Assembly: GCF_000146165.2 (NCBI RefSeq)
Contig: NC_004347.2
Location: forward strand, 2,480,001-2,544,000
Length of the DNA: 64,000 nt
Source: Shewanella oneidensis MR-1
GTDB lineage: Bacteria > Pseudomonadota > Gammaproteobacteria > Enterobacterales > Shewanellaceae
Reading direction: 5' to 3'
A program made the position numbers and the translations under genes. Shown here piece after piece: positions 45,073 through 54,784 of the stretch. Each line of letters starts with the position of its first letter. Position 1 is the stretch's first letter. The notes beneath the pieces were generated by a model. That model saw nothing but the letters and a program-made list of their open reading frames with translations. It ran no database searches and had not been told where the DNA came from.

Positions 45073-46366
45073 GGTAGTGTTCAAATTTCTGTGTCATTTC
45101 TTTAAGCTATACCCAAAAGAGATGATTTATGACCACACCTACTTTTGATATCAATGCTGCCATTCAAGCACTGCGTGAAGGTAAAGACCTCACCGGCAAG
45201 GATGGCATCTTAACCCCTTTGATTAAGCAACTTACTGAAGCGGCCTTGGCGGCTGAGCTGGATAGCCACTTGACGAGCACTGAAGGCGCCAATCGTAAAA
45301 ACGGTAAAACCACTAAAACGATTAAAAGCCCCCTTGGCAACTTCGAGTTGAACACGCCCAGAGACAGGGCGGGCACCTTCGAACCTCAATTAGTCAAAAA
45401 GCACCAAACCCAACTTACCGATGAAATGGAGCGTAAAATCATTGGCTTATTTTCATTAGGCTCCAGCTATCAAGATATTCGCGCGCATATCGAAGACATG
45501 TACGGCATGTCGGTGTCCAACGGCACGGTAAACGCCATTACTGACAAGTTACTACCAGAGCTTCAAGCATGGCGCGAACGCGAACTAGAGCCGCTTTACC
45601 CCGTCATATGGCTCGATGCGATTCACTATAAAATCAAAGAGAACGGTCGCTTTATTAGCAAAGCGGTTTACACCATTTTGGCGCTTAACGTCGACGGTAA
45701 AAAAGAGCTATTAGGCTTATATCTGTCTGATAATGAAGGCGCTCACCATTGGTTAAGCGTGCTAACCGACCTGTATAACCGTGGCGTTAAAGACATCCTC
45801 ATCGCCTGCGTTGATGGCCTTAAAGGCTTTCCTGAAGCGATTGCAACCATTTACCCACAGACGGAAGTGCAACTGTGTGTCATCCACCAAATTCGCAACT
45901 CGATAAAGTATGTTGCCTCTAAGCATCAAAAGGCCTTTATGGCGGATTTAAAGTGCGTTTATAAGGCTGCCACCTTGAATGCGGCCGAGATGGCACTGGA
46001 TGAGCTGGAGACGAAATGGGGCGATAAATACCCCGTGGTGATTAAATCATGGCGCAACAAATGGGCGCTGCTATCGGTGTATTTCAAATACCCTGACTAT
46101 GTCCGTACTGCCATCTACACCACCAATGCCGTTGAAGCGGTACATAGGCAATTCAGGAAGTTAGCTAAAACCAAAGGTGGTTTTGCTAACGAGAACAGTT
46201 TACTCAAACTGCTTTACGCGGGTATATTGAAGGCCTCAGAGCGCTGGACTCATCCTATCCAAAACTGGAATTTGACGCTATCACAGCTCTCAATCCATTT
46301 TGAGGGGCGCTTAGAAAACCATATCGATCTGTGAAATTAACCTGACACAGAATTATGAACAGCCTC
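45073..46366 (+). mobile_element. IS256-family insertion sequence, copy 2
   Basis: About 1294 bases from GGTAGTGTTC (45073) to GAACAGCCTC (46366), by analogy with IS element 1. Both ends contain the (A/T)TTCTGTGTCA core. Unlike element 1 there is no 8-bp duplication: the left flank is TGTTGGTT and the right flank GTTTTCAA. This indicates later deletion or recombination at one or both sides. Confidence 0.85.
45129..46334 (+). CDS. IS256-family DDE transposase (copy 2)
   Basis: An intact 401-residue mutator-type transposase. DDE residues are in WLDAIHYK, ACVDGLKGFPEAI and TTNAVEAVHRQFRK. It aligns without gaps over most of its length to the transposase at 15736-16938 but differs at about three in ten positions, so it belongs to a separate IS species. 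The ends of the two elements are similar enough that cross-recognition is conceivable. Confidence 0.95.
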   Translation: MTTPTFDINAAIQALREGKDLTGKDGILTPLIKQLTEAALAAELDSHLTSTEGANRKNGKTTKTIKSPLGNFELNTPRDRAGTFEPQLVKKHQTQLTDEMERKIIGLFSLGSSYQDIRAHIEDMYGMSVSNGTVNAITDKLLPELQAWRERELEPLYPVIWLDAIHYKIKENGRFISKAVYTILALNVDGKKELLGLYLSDNEGAHHWLSVLTDLYNRGVKDILIACVDGLKGFPEAIATIYPQTEVQLCVIHQIRNSIKYVASKHQKAFMADLKCVYKAATLNAAEMALDELETKWGDKYPVVIKSWRNKWALLSVYFKYPDYVRTAIYTTNAVEAVHRQFRKLAKTKGGFANENSLLKLLYAGILKASERWTHPIQNWNLTLSQLSIHFEGRLENHIDL

Positions 46367-46575
46367 GTTTTCAAATATCTGACCCATCCGACAAAATCCA
46401 CCCTATACCTGGACTTGAGGATGTAGTTATCTCTGATGAATTCCACAATGCTCAACGAATACCAGAAGTTAGGATAATAACCAAGAATGCAAAAAATGTT
46501 ACACTAAAGCAGCTTGGGGCTGACTCAAATATTATTTATAGGGCACTTCGAAAGTGCGGCAACATTACATTATGA
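46363..46575 (+). pseudogene. C-terminal fragment of an unrecognised gene, truncated by the IS
   Basis: An open frame runs from the IS end through about 70 codons to TGA at 46573-46575 without a plausible start codon. Its composition is protein-like: FQISDPSDKIHPIPGLEDVV, EVRIITKNAKNVTLKQL, YRALRKCGNITL. I do not recognise it. A 37-codon frame (46577-46690) follows directly and may be a further remnant. Neither resembles the membrane-protein remnant on the other side, so the IS does not simply split one gene. Confidence 0.45.
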
Positions 46576-46719
46576 AATGCCTGTTAACGCACATATAACC
46601 GACCTTCGGCTAATGGACTCTCAACATGTTACTCACGTATACATCAAGCGATATTCAAGAAAAATCAATCCAAAGCACATAGAACTGTAAATCTTCCATT
46701 TGTGCTGCTGAAGAATATA

Positions 46720-46747
46720 AAAAGCCCGAGTTTAACTCAGGCTCTTT
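46720..46747 (-). terminator. terminator downstream of fadH
   Basis: Stem around GCCCGAG / CTCAGGC (one mismatch) with a short AT loop, flanked by A's on the left (a T-run on the minus strand). It lies about 20 bases after the fadH stop. Confidence 0.6.
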
Positions 46748-46767
46748 ATTGGATTCAAACTAAAGCA

Positions 46768-48786
<2,019 letters not shown>

Positions 48787-48951
48787 TCAAACATCCTTTT
48801 TAAACAAGTGATTTAAATGAGCATACCTTGAGTCAAATGTAAGCTCAACAGTTGCCAGCAGGTTAAAAGTTAAAAACCTTTACAATTGTGTTTAGCCAGT
48901 GAGGGGATTTTCAGTTAGCATTGGCATAGTCGATATGCAAAGGAGTGGCTA

Positions 48952-50796
48952 ATGTCCGCTAACCCATCGTTTTTCAAGAGAATATGCTTATTCATTTGGA
49001 ACGTCCTTAACGGGACACGTAAACTTATACTCAACCTGATTTTTTTTGGTTTCTTAGCACTTATTCTGATAGCCATTGGCAGCAGTGAAGACATAAAGGT
49101 CGAAGATAACTCTGCACTTGTGCTTAATCTTGCAGGTTCAATTGTCGATCAAAAACAACAAGTTGATCCGATTGAAGCCGCGCTCAAGCAAGGTAATAAC
49201 GGCAGCAGCGACGGTGAAATCTTGCTCGCGGATATTATTTATGTGATTGATAATGCTACACATGATAATAGGATAAGCACTATCGTTTTGGACTTAGCTG
49301 AGTTAAAGCGAGCCGGGATCAGTAAATTGCAATCTATCGGTGATGCCCTTAATCGCTTTAAAGAAAGCGGCAAAAAAGTCGTTGCCATTGGCAATTATTA
49401 CGAACAAAACCAATATTTTCTCGCCAGCTTTGCTACTACCATTTACCTCAATCCTCAAGGCAGCGTATCCCTTGATGGATTAAGTATGTACAACCAATAC
49501 TTCAAATCCGCACTCGAGAAACTCAAGATAAAAGCGCATATCTTCCGCGTTGGGACGTTTAAATCCGCTGTAGAGCCCTATATGCGTGACGATATGTCGG
49601 ATGCAGCCAGAGAAGCCAGCAGTGCCCTACTCGCTGATATATGGCAAAGTTATACCCAAACGGTTGCAAAAAATCGCCAAATCGATGCCAATGCGTTAGT
49701 GCTAGATTCTCCGAGCTATCTGGCTCAGTTAGATAAAGCCGAAGGCGACTCCGCGACTATGGCCCTCAATATGAAATGGGTCGATACGCTAGCGACCGAT
49801 GAAGAGTTTCGTAAAATCATGCTCGATGCCGTGGGCAAAGAGAACAATGGCGACAGCTTCAAACAGGTTAGCTTTTACGATTATTTAACCTTAGTGACAC
49901 CTCTACCAAGCTTTATTGAGCAAGACAGTGTCGGCATTATCGTTGCGAGCGGTACTATTCTGAATGGTAGCCAACCTGCTGGCCAGATTGGTGGTGATAG
50001 CACGGCAGATCTACTGCGTAAGGCTCGCTTTGATAAGCATATCAAAGCACTGGTATTGCGAGTTGACAGCCCTGGCGGTAGCGCATTCGCCTCAGAGCAA
50101 ATTCGCCAAGAATTGCTCGCCCTTAAAGCTGCCGGTAAACCTGTTGTCGTAAGCATGGGCAGTCTTGCGGCCTCAGGCGGTTATTGGATTTCGGCTAGTG
50201 CAGATTATATCTTCGCAACGCCAACCACACTGACAGGCTCCATCGGCATCTTCGGTATGATCACTACCTTTGAAGACTCCCTTGCAAGCTTAGGCATTCA
50301 TACCGACGGCGTATCGACCTCGGAATGGGCGGGTCTGTCTGTAACCCGTACCCTATCACCGCAAATCGAGTCAGTGATTCAGCGCCATATTGAGCGTGGC
50401 TACTTAGACTTTATTTCGCTGGTCGCCAAAGAACGAAAAATCAGCTTAGAGCAAGTAGATAAAATCGCCCAAGGCCGAGTGTGGAGCGGCAAAAAAGCAC
50501 TCGAATTAGGCTTAGTGGACGAGCTCGGTGATATCGACCAAGCCGTTACGAAAGCGGCCCAATTGGCGAATTTGAGCCTGTTCGATACCCGCCTCATTGA
50601 GCAAGAATTGACGCCAGAGCAACGTTTTGTGCAGCAAATGTTTGCTTCAGTTTCCGCTTATTTACCCGCATCACTCAGTCATTCAACACTACTTGAGCAA
50701 ATGCTGAATCAATGGACAGGCAGCTTAAAAACTATCGCCGCATTTAATGATCCAAATCATGTGTATGTGTATTGTGATAGCTGTGTAATTAACTAA
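48952..50796 (+). CDS. sppA: signal peptide peptidase SppA (protease IV, 67 kDa type)
   Basis: SppA is an inner-membrane-anchored serine protease that degrades cleaved signal peptides on the periplasmic side. The 614-residue protein has an N-terminal membrane anchor (about 24-43) and two tandem S49 domains. The Lys general base lies in FRVGTFKSAVEPYMR of the first domain and the Ser nucleophile in MGSLAASGGYWIS of the second, the split catalytic dyad of E. coli SppA. AAAGGAG precedes the ATG. A strong terminator follows. Confidence 0.95.
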   Translation: MSANPSFFKRICLFIWNVLNGTRKLILNLIFFGFLALILIAIGSSEDIKVEDNSALVLNLAGSIVDQKQQVDPIEAALKQGNNGSSDGEILLADIIYVIDNATHDNRISTIVLDLAELKRAGISKLQSIGDALNRFKESGKKVVAIGNYYEQNQYFLASFATTIYLNPQGSVSLDGLSMYNQYFKSALEKLKIKAHIFRVGTFKSAVEPYMRDDMSDAAREASSALLADIWQSYTQTVAKNRQIDANALVLDSPSYLAQLDKAEGDSATMALNMKWVDTLATDEEFRKIMLDAVGKENNGDSFKQVSFYDYLTLVTPLPSFIEQDSVGIIVASGTILNGSQPAGQIGGDSTADLLRKARFDKHIKALVLRVDSPGGSAFASEQIRQELLALKAAGKPVVVSMGSLAASGGYWISASADYIFATPTTLTGSIGIFGMITTFEDSLASLGIHTDGVSTSEWAGLSVTRTLSPQIESVIQRHIERGYLDFISLVAKERKISLEQVDKIAQGRVWSGKKALELGLVDELGDIDQAVTKAAQLANLSLFDTRLIEQELTPEQRFVQQMFASVSAYLPASLSHSTLLEQMLNQWTGSLKTIAAFNDPNHVYVYCDSCVIN

Positions 50797-50819
50797 ATAT
50801 TAGGGATCAAACCTCAGAT

Positions 50820-50846
50820 AAAAGCCCGAACCCTCGGGCTTTTTTA
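50820..50846 (+). terminator. terminator after sppA
   Basis: Stem AAAAGCCCGA (50820-50829), loop ACCC, stem TCGGGCTTTT (50834-50843), then further T's. Confidence 0.92.
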
Positions 50847-50906
50847 TTGGGTTTATGTCAGTAAAATCGTATAATTAGCCTACGTGAAGCTAAGATAACG
50901 ACAAGA

Positions 50907-51920
50907 ATGACTAAACGCTCCATTTATGTCGCCTACACAGGCGGCACCATAGGCATGCAAAAAACCGATAATGGCTTCGCGCCAGTGGCGGGATTTCTCA
51001 CCCAATGTGTACAATCCATGCCCGAGTTCTACCATGCCGAAATGCCCGAGTTTGTGATCCACGAGTATTGTCCACTCATCGACTCATCGAACATGGCGCC
51101 CACCGACTGGCAAATGATCGCCGACGATATAAACGCCAATTATGATAAGTACGATGGCTTTGTCATTCTCCACGGCACAGATACCATGGCCTATACCGCA
51201 TCGGCGCTGTCATTTATGCTGCAGGGTTTATCAAAACCTGTGATTGTCACTGGCTCACAAATCCCTTTGGCACAGCTACGATCTGACGGTCAAACCAACC
51301 TGTTAAACTCTCTGTATATTGCCGCAAACTATCCTGTGGCTGAGGTTTGTTTATTCTTTAATAACAAACTGTTCCGCGGTAATCGCTCCACTAAAGCCCA
51401 TGCTGATGGTTTTGATGCATTTGCCTCGCCTAACTTTCCATTACTGCTCGAAGCGGGGATCAAAATTAATTTGCGTGCAGGCAAAATAGCCACGCCGAGT
51501 AATAACCCCTTGGAAGTGGCCAATATCAGCCCTCAGCCCGTGGGCGTCGTCACTCTCTATCCCGGTATTTCAACTCAAATTTTTGAGAACATACTGCAAC
51601 AACCCGTTAAAGCGCTAATATTGCTTACCTTTGGAGTGGGAAATGCGCCGCAGGATGTTGCGTTACTCAGGACCCTAAAGCAAGCTGATGAACGTGGCAT
51701 TGTGCTAGTTAATTTGACCCAGTGTTTTCAAGGCAAAGTGAATATGGGTGGTTATGCGACAGGAAATGCCCTCGCCAAAGCGGGTGTGATTAGCGGCGCG
51801 GATATGACAATAGAAGCTGCATTGGCCAAGTTGCATTATCTACTCTCGAAAAACTTAAAGCCGATTGAGATTAAAACCGCTATGCTGCAAAACTTGGTGG
51901 GTGAACTCAGCCCGGACTAA
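50907..51920 (+). CDS. ansA: type I (cytoplasmic) L-asparaginase
   Basis: AnsA hydrolyses asparagine to aspartate and ammonia in the cytoplasm. The 337-residue protein has both asparaginase signatures: YTGGTIGMQ with the first catalytic Thr near residue 12, and ILHGTDTMAYTAS with the second Thr-Asp pair. There is no signal peptide, which distinguishes it from periplasmic AnsB. It is a single gene downstream of sppA, as in several gammaproteobacteria (sppA-ansA). A bidirectional terminator follows. Confidence 0.95.
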   Translation: MTKRSIYVAYTGGTIGMQKTDNGFAPVAGFLTQCVQSMPEFYHAEMPEFVIHEYCPLIDSSNMAPTDWQMIADDINANYDKYDGFVILHGTDTMAYTASALSFMLQGLSKPVIVTGSQIPLAQLRSDGQTNLLNSLYIAANYPVAEVCLFFNNKLFRGNRSTKAHADGFDAFASPNFPLLLEAGIKINLRAGKIATPSNNPLEVANISPQPVGVVTLYPGISTQIFENILQQPVKALILLTFGVGNAPQDVALLRTLKQADERGIVLVNLTQCFQGKVNMGGYATGNALAKAGVISGADMTIEAALAKLHYLLSKNLKPIEIKTAMLQNLVGELSPD

Positions 51921-51942
51921 AAAAGACTTTATTGCACCCACA

Positions 51943-51970
51943 AAAAAGCCCATGAATATGGGCTTTTTAA
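51943..51970. terminator. bidirectional terminator between ansA and yeaC
   Basis: Perfect 11-bp stem AAAAAGCCCAT / ATGGGCTTTTT (51943-51953 and 51958-51968) with loop GAAT and A/T flanks on both sides. It serves the two convergent genes. Confidence 0.92.
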
Positions 51971-51990
51971 TAGGGTTAAGCTAACTGAAA

Positions 51991-52272
51991 TTACAGGTCG
52001 TCTGCTTTGAACTCAGCTATCGACTCACCACGAAACTGTTTCTTCAACTCAGCCTTGGATAACTCGTTTAATTTGCCGCCAGCCCCAATGGTGAAATGAT
52101 CTGTCTGCTCTAAGCGGCGTGCTTGGTATAGCATCACCACTTGTAATGTCGATTCACGTTGTGCTTCCGTTAAGACAGTGCCATCTTCCCATTTGCCTAA
52201 TTCTGCTGCGCTGCGCAGTCTGTCGTAGACTTCAACAGGCATTTGGTCGATCACTTGATTTATGTCGGTCAT
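51991..52272 (-). CDS. yeaC: YeaC-like protein (DUF1315)
   Basis: A 93-residue soluble protein of the DUF1315/YeaC family, function unknown. The core IDQMPVEVYDRLRSAAELGKW, then TEAQRE and VMLYQARR, matches E. coli YeaC in order. In E. coli, yeaC is also close to ansA. The start overlaps the stop of the zinc-ribbon gene by four bases (52269-52272), so the two are translationally coupled. Confidence 0.85.
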   Translation of the reverse strand: MTDINQVIDQMPVEVYDRLRSAAELGKWEDGTVLTEAQRESTLQVVMLYQARRLEQTDHFTIGAGGKLNELSKAELKKQFRGESIAEFKADDL

Positions 52273-52586
52273 ACACTCTTTCGCTTATGTAATACGATTC
52301 TGACGCGGGCAATTAAATAACCCACAAAACCAAATACAAAACAGATTCCCCCAATGGTGGCGCGTAATCCTTCGGCGGGCTCTCCCCCCCAAAACCAAAT
52401 GACCACTCCGGCAATGAACAAAGTCATGGCCATAAAACTTTGGTTCATCAAGCTGCTGGATTTTTGAATATGGCTTATCCGCGTAATCGAGCCATTATCA
52501 CCACTGGTTTTAGCCTCACAATGCGGGCAAGCAGGTGCTTTGCTCGACATCCGTTTGCGGCATACTGGACATTCAATTAATGCCAT
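52269..52586 (-). CDS. small zinc-ribbon membrane protein, uncharacterised
   Basis: A 105-residue protein with an N-terminal zinc ribbon (CPVCRKRM and CPHCEAK, residues about 6-24), a polar linker, then two hydrophobic segments (about 50-66 and 75-92) and a basic C-terminus (RIVLHKRKSV). It is probably an inner-membrane protein with a cytoplasmic metal-binding head. I do not recognise a named family. It lies eight bases after the M14 carboxypeptidase gene and overlaps yeaC, which suggests a three-gene unit. Confidence 0.72.
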   Translation of the reverse strand: MALIECPVCRKRMSSKAPACPHCEAKTSGDNGSITRISHIQKSSSLMNQSFMAMTLFIAGVVIWFWGGEPAEGLRATIGGICFVFGFVGYLIARVRIVLHKRKSV

Positions 52587-52594
52587 AGTCGCAC

Positions 52595-53722
52595 CTATCT
52601 TAACTTATCTACCACAGCGAGCATGGCAATTAATGAGGCTTCGCCTAAGTAAATGCTGCGCTCAGGAGACCAACCCACAAAAGGATCTTGCAGGTTGTTG
52701 TTGTCTTTAAATGGCATTTCAAGGGTATTGGATAAACAATCGAAGTTTTGCGCTACCCAATTCGACGCCACAGTTAGGTTGGCTTGACCAGGTTCATCTT
52801 TGGCGTAACCAAATTCGGTTTGGAAATCGGCGCTCGCAAGGGTCAATGCCTGACTAAAATCGGCTTGCAGTTGCCCCAATCTGTCACTGTAACCGGGCAC
52901 CCCTTCGCAACCCGCGAGGAACACATAAGGCAGACCTTCGTCACCGTGGACATCGTAGAATAAATCCACGCCGGTTTGCTGCATTTTATGCACGACTTGG
53001 TACACCTCTGGGCTTCTTTCTAAACTCGGCGTTTGCCATTCGCGGTTAAGGTTCACACCAATCGCATTAGTTCGTAGATGACCTCTAACGCTACCATCGG
53101 GGTTCATATTGGGTACAATGAAAAAGTTTGCTTTATCAAGCAATGCCTTAGCTGTTGGGCAATCATTATCAAGCAGGCGATTAACCAACCCTTCAACTAA
53201 CCATTCCGCCATAGTCTCGCCGGGATGTTGTCTTGCTGTGATCCAAATATTGCGCTTGTCTGGATTGCCATCACCGACTTTCATCAAGGTGATATCACGG
53301 CCATCCAAGGTTAAGCCTAAATGCTCTAGATTCACATCGGGATGCAATTGCGCGTTGCTGAGTAAATCTAAATGGCGCTCATAGCTGTACGGCGCAAAGT
53401 AGGCGATTTGAATCGCATCACAATCCAGTTCGAGCTGAATACTTAGCTTGCCATCAATATATTGAGTTGGTACACGGAACCAATGTTGACGATCATAACT
53501 GGCAACCGCGTAGTAATCCTGCCAGCCTTTAGGATAGGAAGCCGTACCAGCATTGATGATATTTAAGGTGTAATGATTACCCACCTCACCTTCGAATCTG
53601 AAGTTAAACCATTGATAAAACTCACCGCCCGCATCGGGACGGATCGCCAGTTGAATATCGTCTTTATTATCAAGATTGATGACTTGGATATTTCCGCCAT
53701 CAAAATTGGCACTGATCCGCAT
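52595..53722 (-). CDS. M14-family metallocarboxypeptidase (cytosolic carboxypeptidase-like)
   Basis: A zinc carboxypeptidase of 375 residues. An N-terminal beta-sandwich (about 1-125; FRFEGEVGNHYTLNIINAG) resembles the domain that precedes the catalytic part in cytosolic carboxypeptidases. The M14 zinc ligands are in RQHPGETMAEW (His and Glu) and FYDVHGDEG (His), with substrate-binding NMNPDGSVRGHLR and NLNREW. No signal peptide is visible, so it acts in the cytoplasm. The frame is open to 53773, but TAGGA precedes the ATG at 53722. The natural substrate in bacteria is unknown. Confidence 0.87.
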   Translation of the reverse strand: MRISANFDGGNIQVINLDNKDDIQLAIRPDAGGEFYQWFNFRFEGEVGNHYTLNIINAGTASYPKGWQDYYAVASYDRQHWFRVPTQYIDGKLSIQLELDCDAIQIAYFAPYSYERHLDLLSNAQLHPDVNLEHLGLTLDGRDITLMKVGDGNPDKRNIWITARQHPGETMAEWLVEGLVNRLLDNDCPTAKALLDKANFFIVPNMNPDGSVRGHLRTNAIGVNLNREWQTPSLERSPEVYQVVHKMQQTGVDLFYDVHGDEGLPYVFLAGCEGVPGYSDRLGQLQADFSQALTLASADFQTEFGYAKDEPGQANLTVASNWVAQNFDCLSNTLEMPFKDNNNLQDPFVGWSPERSIYLGEASLIAMLAVVDKLR

Positions 53723-53903
53723 AATGATTCCTACTTGGTTATTCACGTGAGGGTAATGATGCTTAACATGCATCTACTTTTATGCCCATTAGAATAAACC
53801 AAATCGGTTTCAGGGGAAAATGAAAGCGACCAATTTTGCCTAAGATGCCATCAGTCGTGCTTTTATTCATCAGTGCCTCGGTGAATCGACTCACAGAGGG
53901 CGC

Positions 53904-54587
53904 TTAAGCGCTAAAACTGTATCCTTGGCCGCGAACGGTGTTGATTAAAGTACGCGGTAAGCGGGTATTGGCCAGTTTTCGCCGAGTATTACTGATATGC
54001 ATATCTAGATTACGATCAAATCGACCTAAATCCTTCTGCAATACCGACTTTTGCAGCTCCTGCTTAGTGATCACTTGCCCTTTACGTTCAAAGAGATACT
54101 TAAATAACCTAAACTCGGTTTGGGTTAATTCAACAGCATGTTTGCCGATAGTAATCTTGTAGGCAGTTTCGTCAAATCTAACCGATTGAATTGTTGCGAC
54201 TTGCTCAACGGCCATTGGCGGCTTGGGCCGCTGCACTAACCGTCGCTCTATGGCCTGCAAACGTACCAATAGCTCCTTAATGCTAAAAGGCTTAGTCAAA
54301 AAATCATCTGCACCAAGTTCATAGCTTCGTATCCTGTCTTCTTCATTATCGCGGGCTGATAACATCATTATCGGCGTCATACACTCCCTTGCCTGCAATA
54401 GCTCAAAACCATCCATTTGCGGCATTACCAGATCGAGCATAACGATATCGGGCGCAAAAGAGCGGATGCATGTAAGCCCTTCAACACCATTTACTGCACA
54501 TTTAACCTCATGTCCTTGTGCTTTGAGCACATCAGTTAACCACACTCGGAATAAAGGATCATCATCGACTAACAGTATTCTACTCAT
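53904..54587 (-). CDS. OmpR/PhoB-family response regulator (orphan)
   Basis: A 227-residue two-component response regulator with an N-terminal receiver domain (LLVDDDPLFR; phosphorylated Asp in IVMLDLVMPQMDG; conserved Lys in FLTKPFS) and a C-terminal winged-helix DNA-binding domain (LTQTEFRLFKYLF; VRGQGYSF). The frame is open to 54617, but the receiver domain begins at MSRILLV, so I start at 54587; the ribosome-binding site is weak. No histidine kinase gene is nearby. The neighbouring TonB-dependent receptor on the same strand could be a target, but nothing shows it. Confidence 0.9.
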   Translation of the reverse strand: MSRILLVDDDPLFRVWLTDVLKAQGHEVKCAVNGVEGLTCIRSFAPDIVMLDLVMPQMDGFELLQARECMTPIMMLSARDNEEDRIRSYELGADDFLTKPFSIKELLVRLQAIERRLVQRPKPPMAVEQVATIQSVRFDETAYKITIGKHAVELTQTEFRLFKYLFERKGQVITKQELQKSVLQKDLGRFDRNLDMHISNTRRKLANTRLPRTLINTVRGQGYSFSA

Positions 54588-54739
54588 TTCTAAGCACCAA
54601 ACGAGAATCAATATCATTTATATTACCATAACTAAATATTTGTCACTAGCATTAGAAGATGATTAAAAATCAGTTTTCACTTAATTGTGATCTGTTTGGC
54701 AGGTATTGATAACAATGAGAAACTTTTTGTACCTAAAAG

Positions 54740-54761
54740 AAAAGCGCCCTAAGGCGCTTTT
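54740..54761 (-). terminator. terminator after the TonB-dependent receptor gene
   Basis: Stem AAAAGCGCC (54740-54748), loop CTAA, stem GGCGCTTTT (54753-54761), with a T-rich tail on the minus strand. Confidence 0.88.
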
Positions 54762-54784
54762 GAGGATAAGCTAAATCTTGAAGA

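Noticed and set aside
45073..46366. IS element 2 as a simple split of one ancestral gene
   Set aside because: The flanking frames are on opposite strands and unlike each other, and there is no target duplication, so the IS does not simply interrupt one gene.
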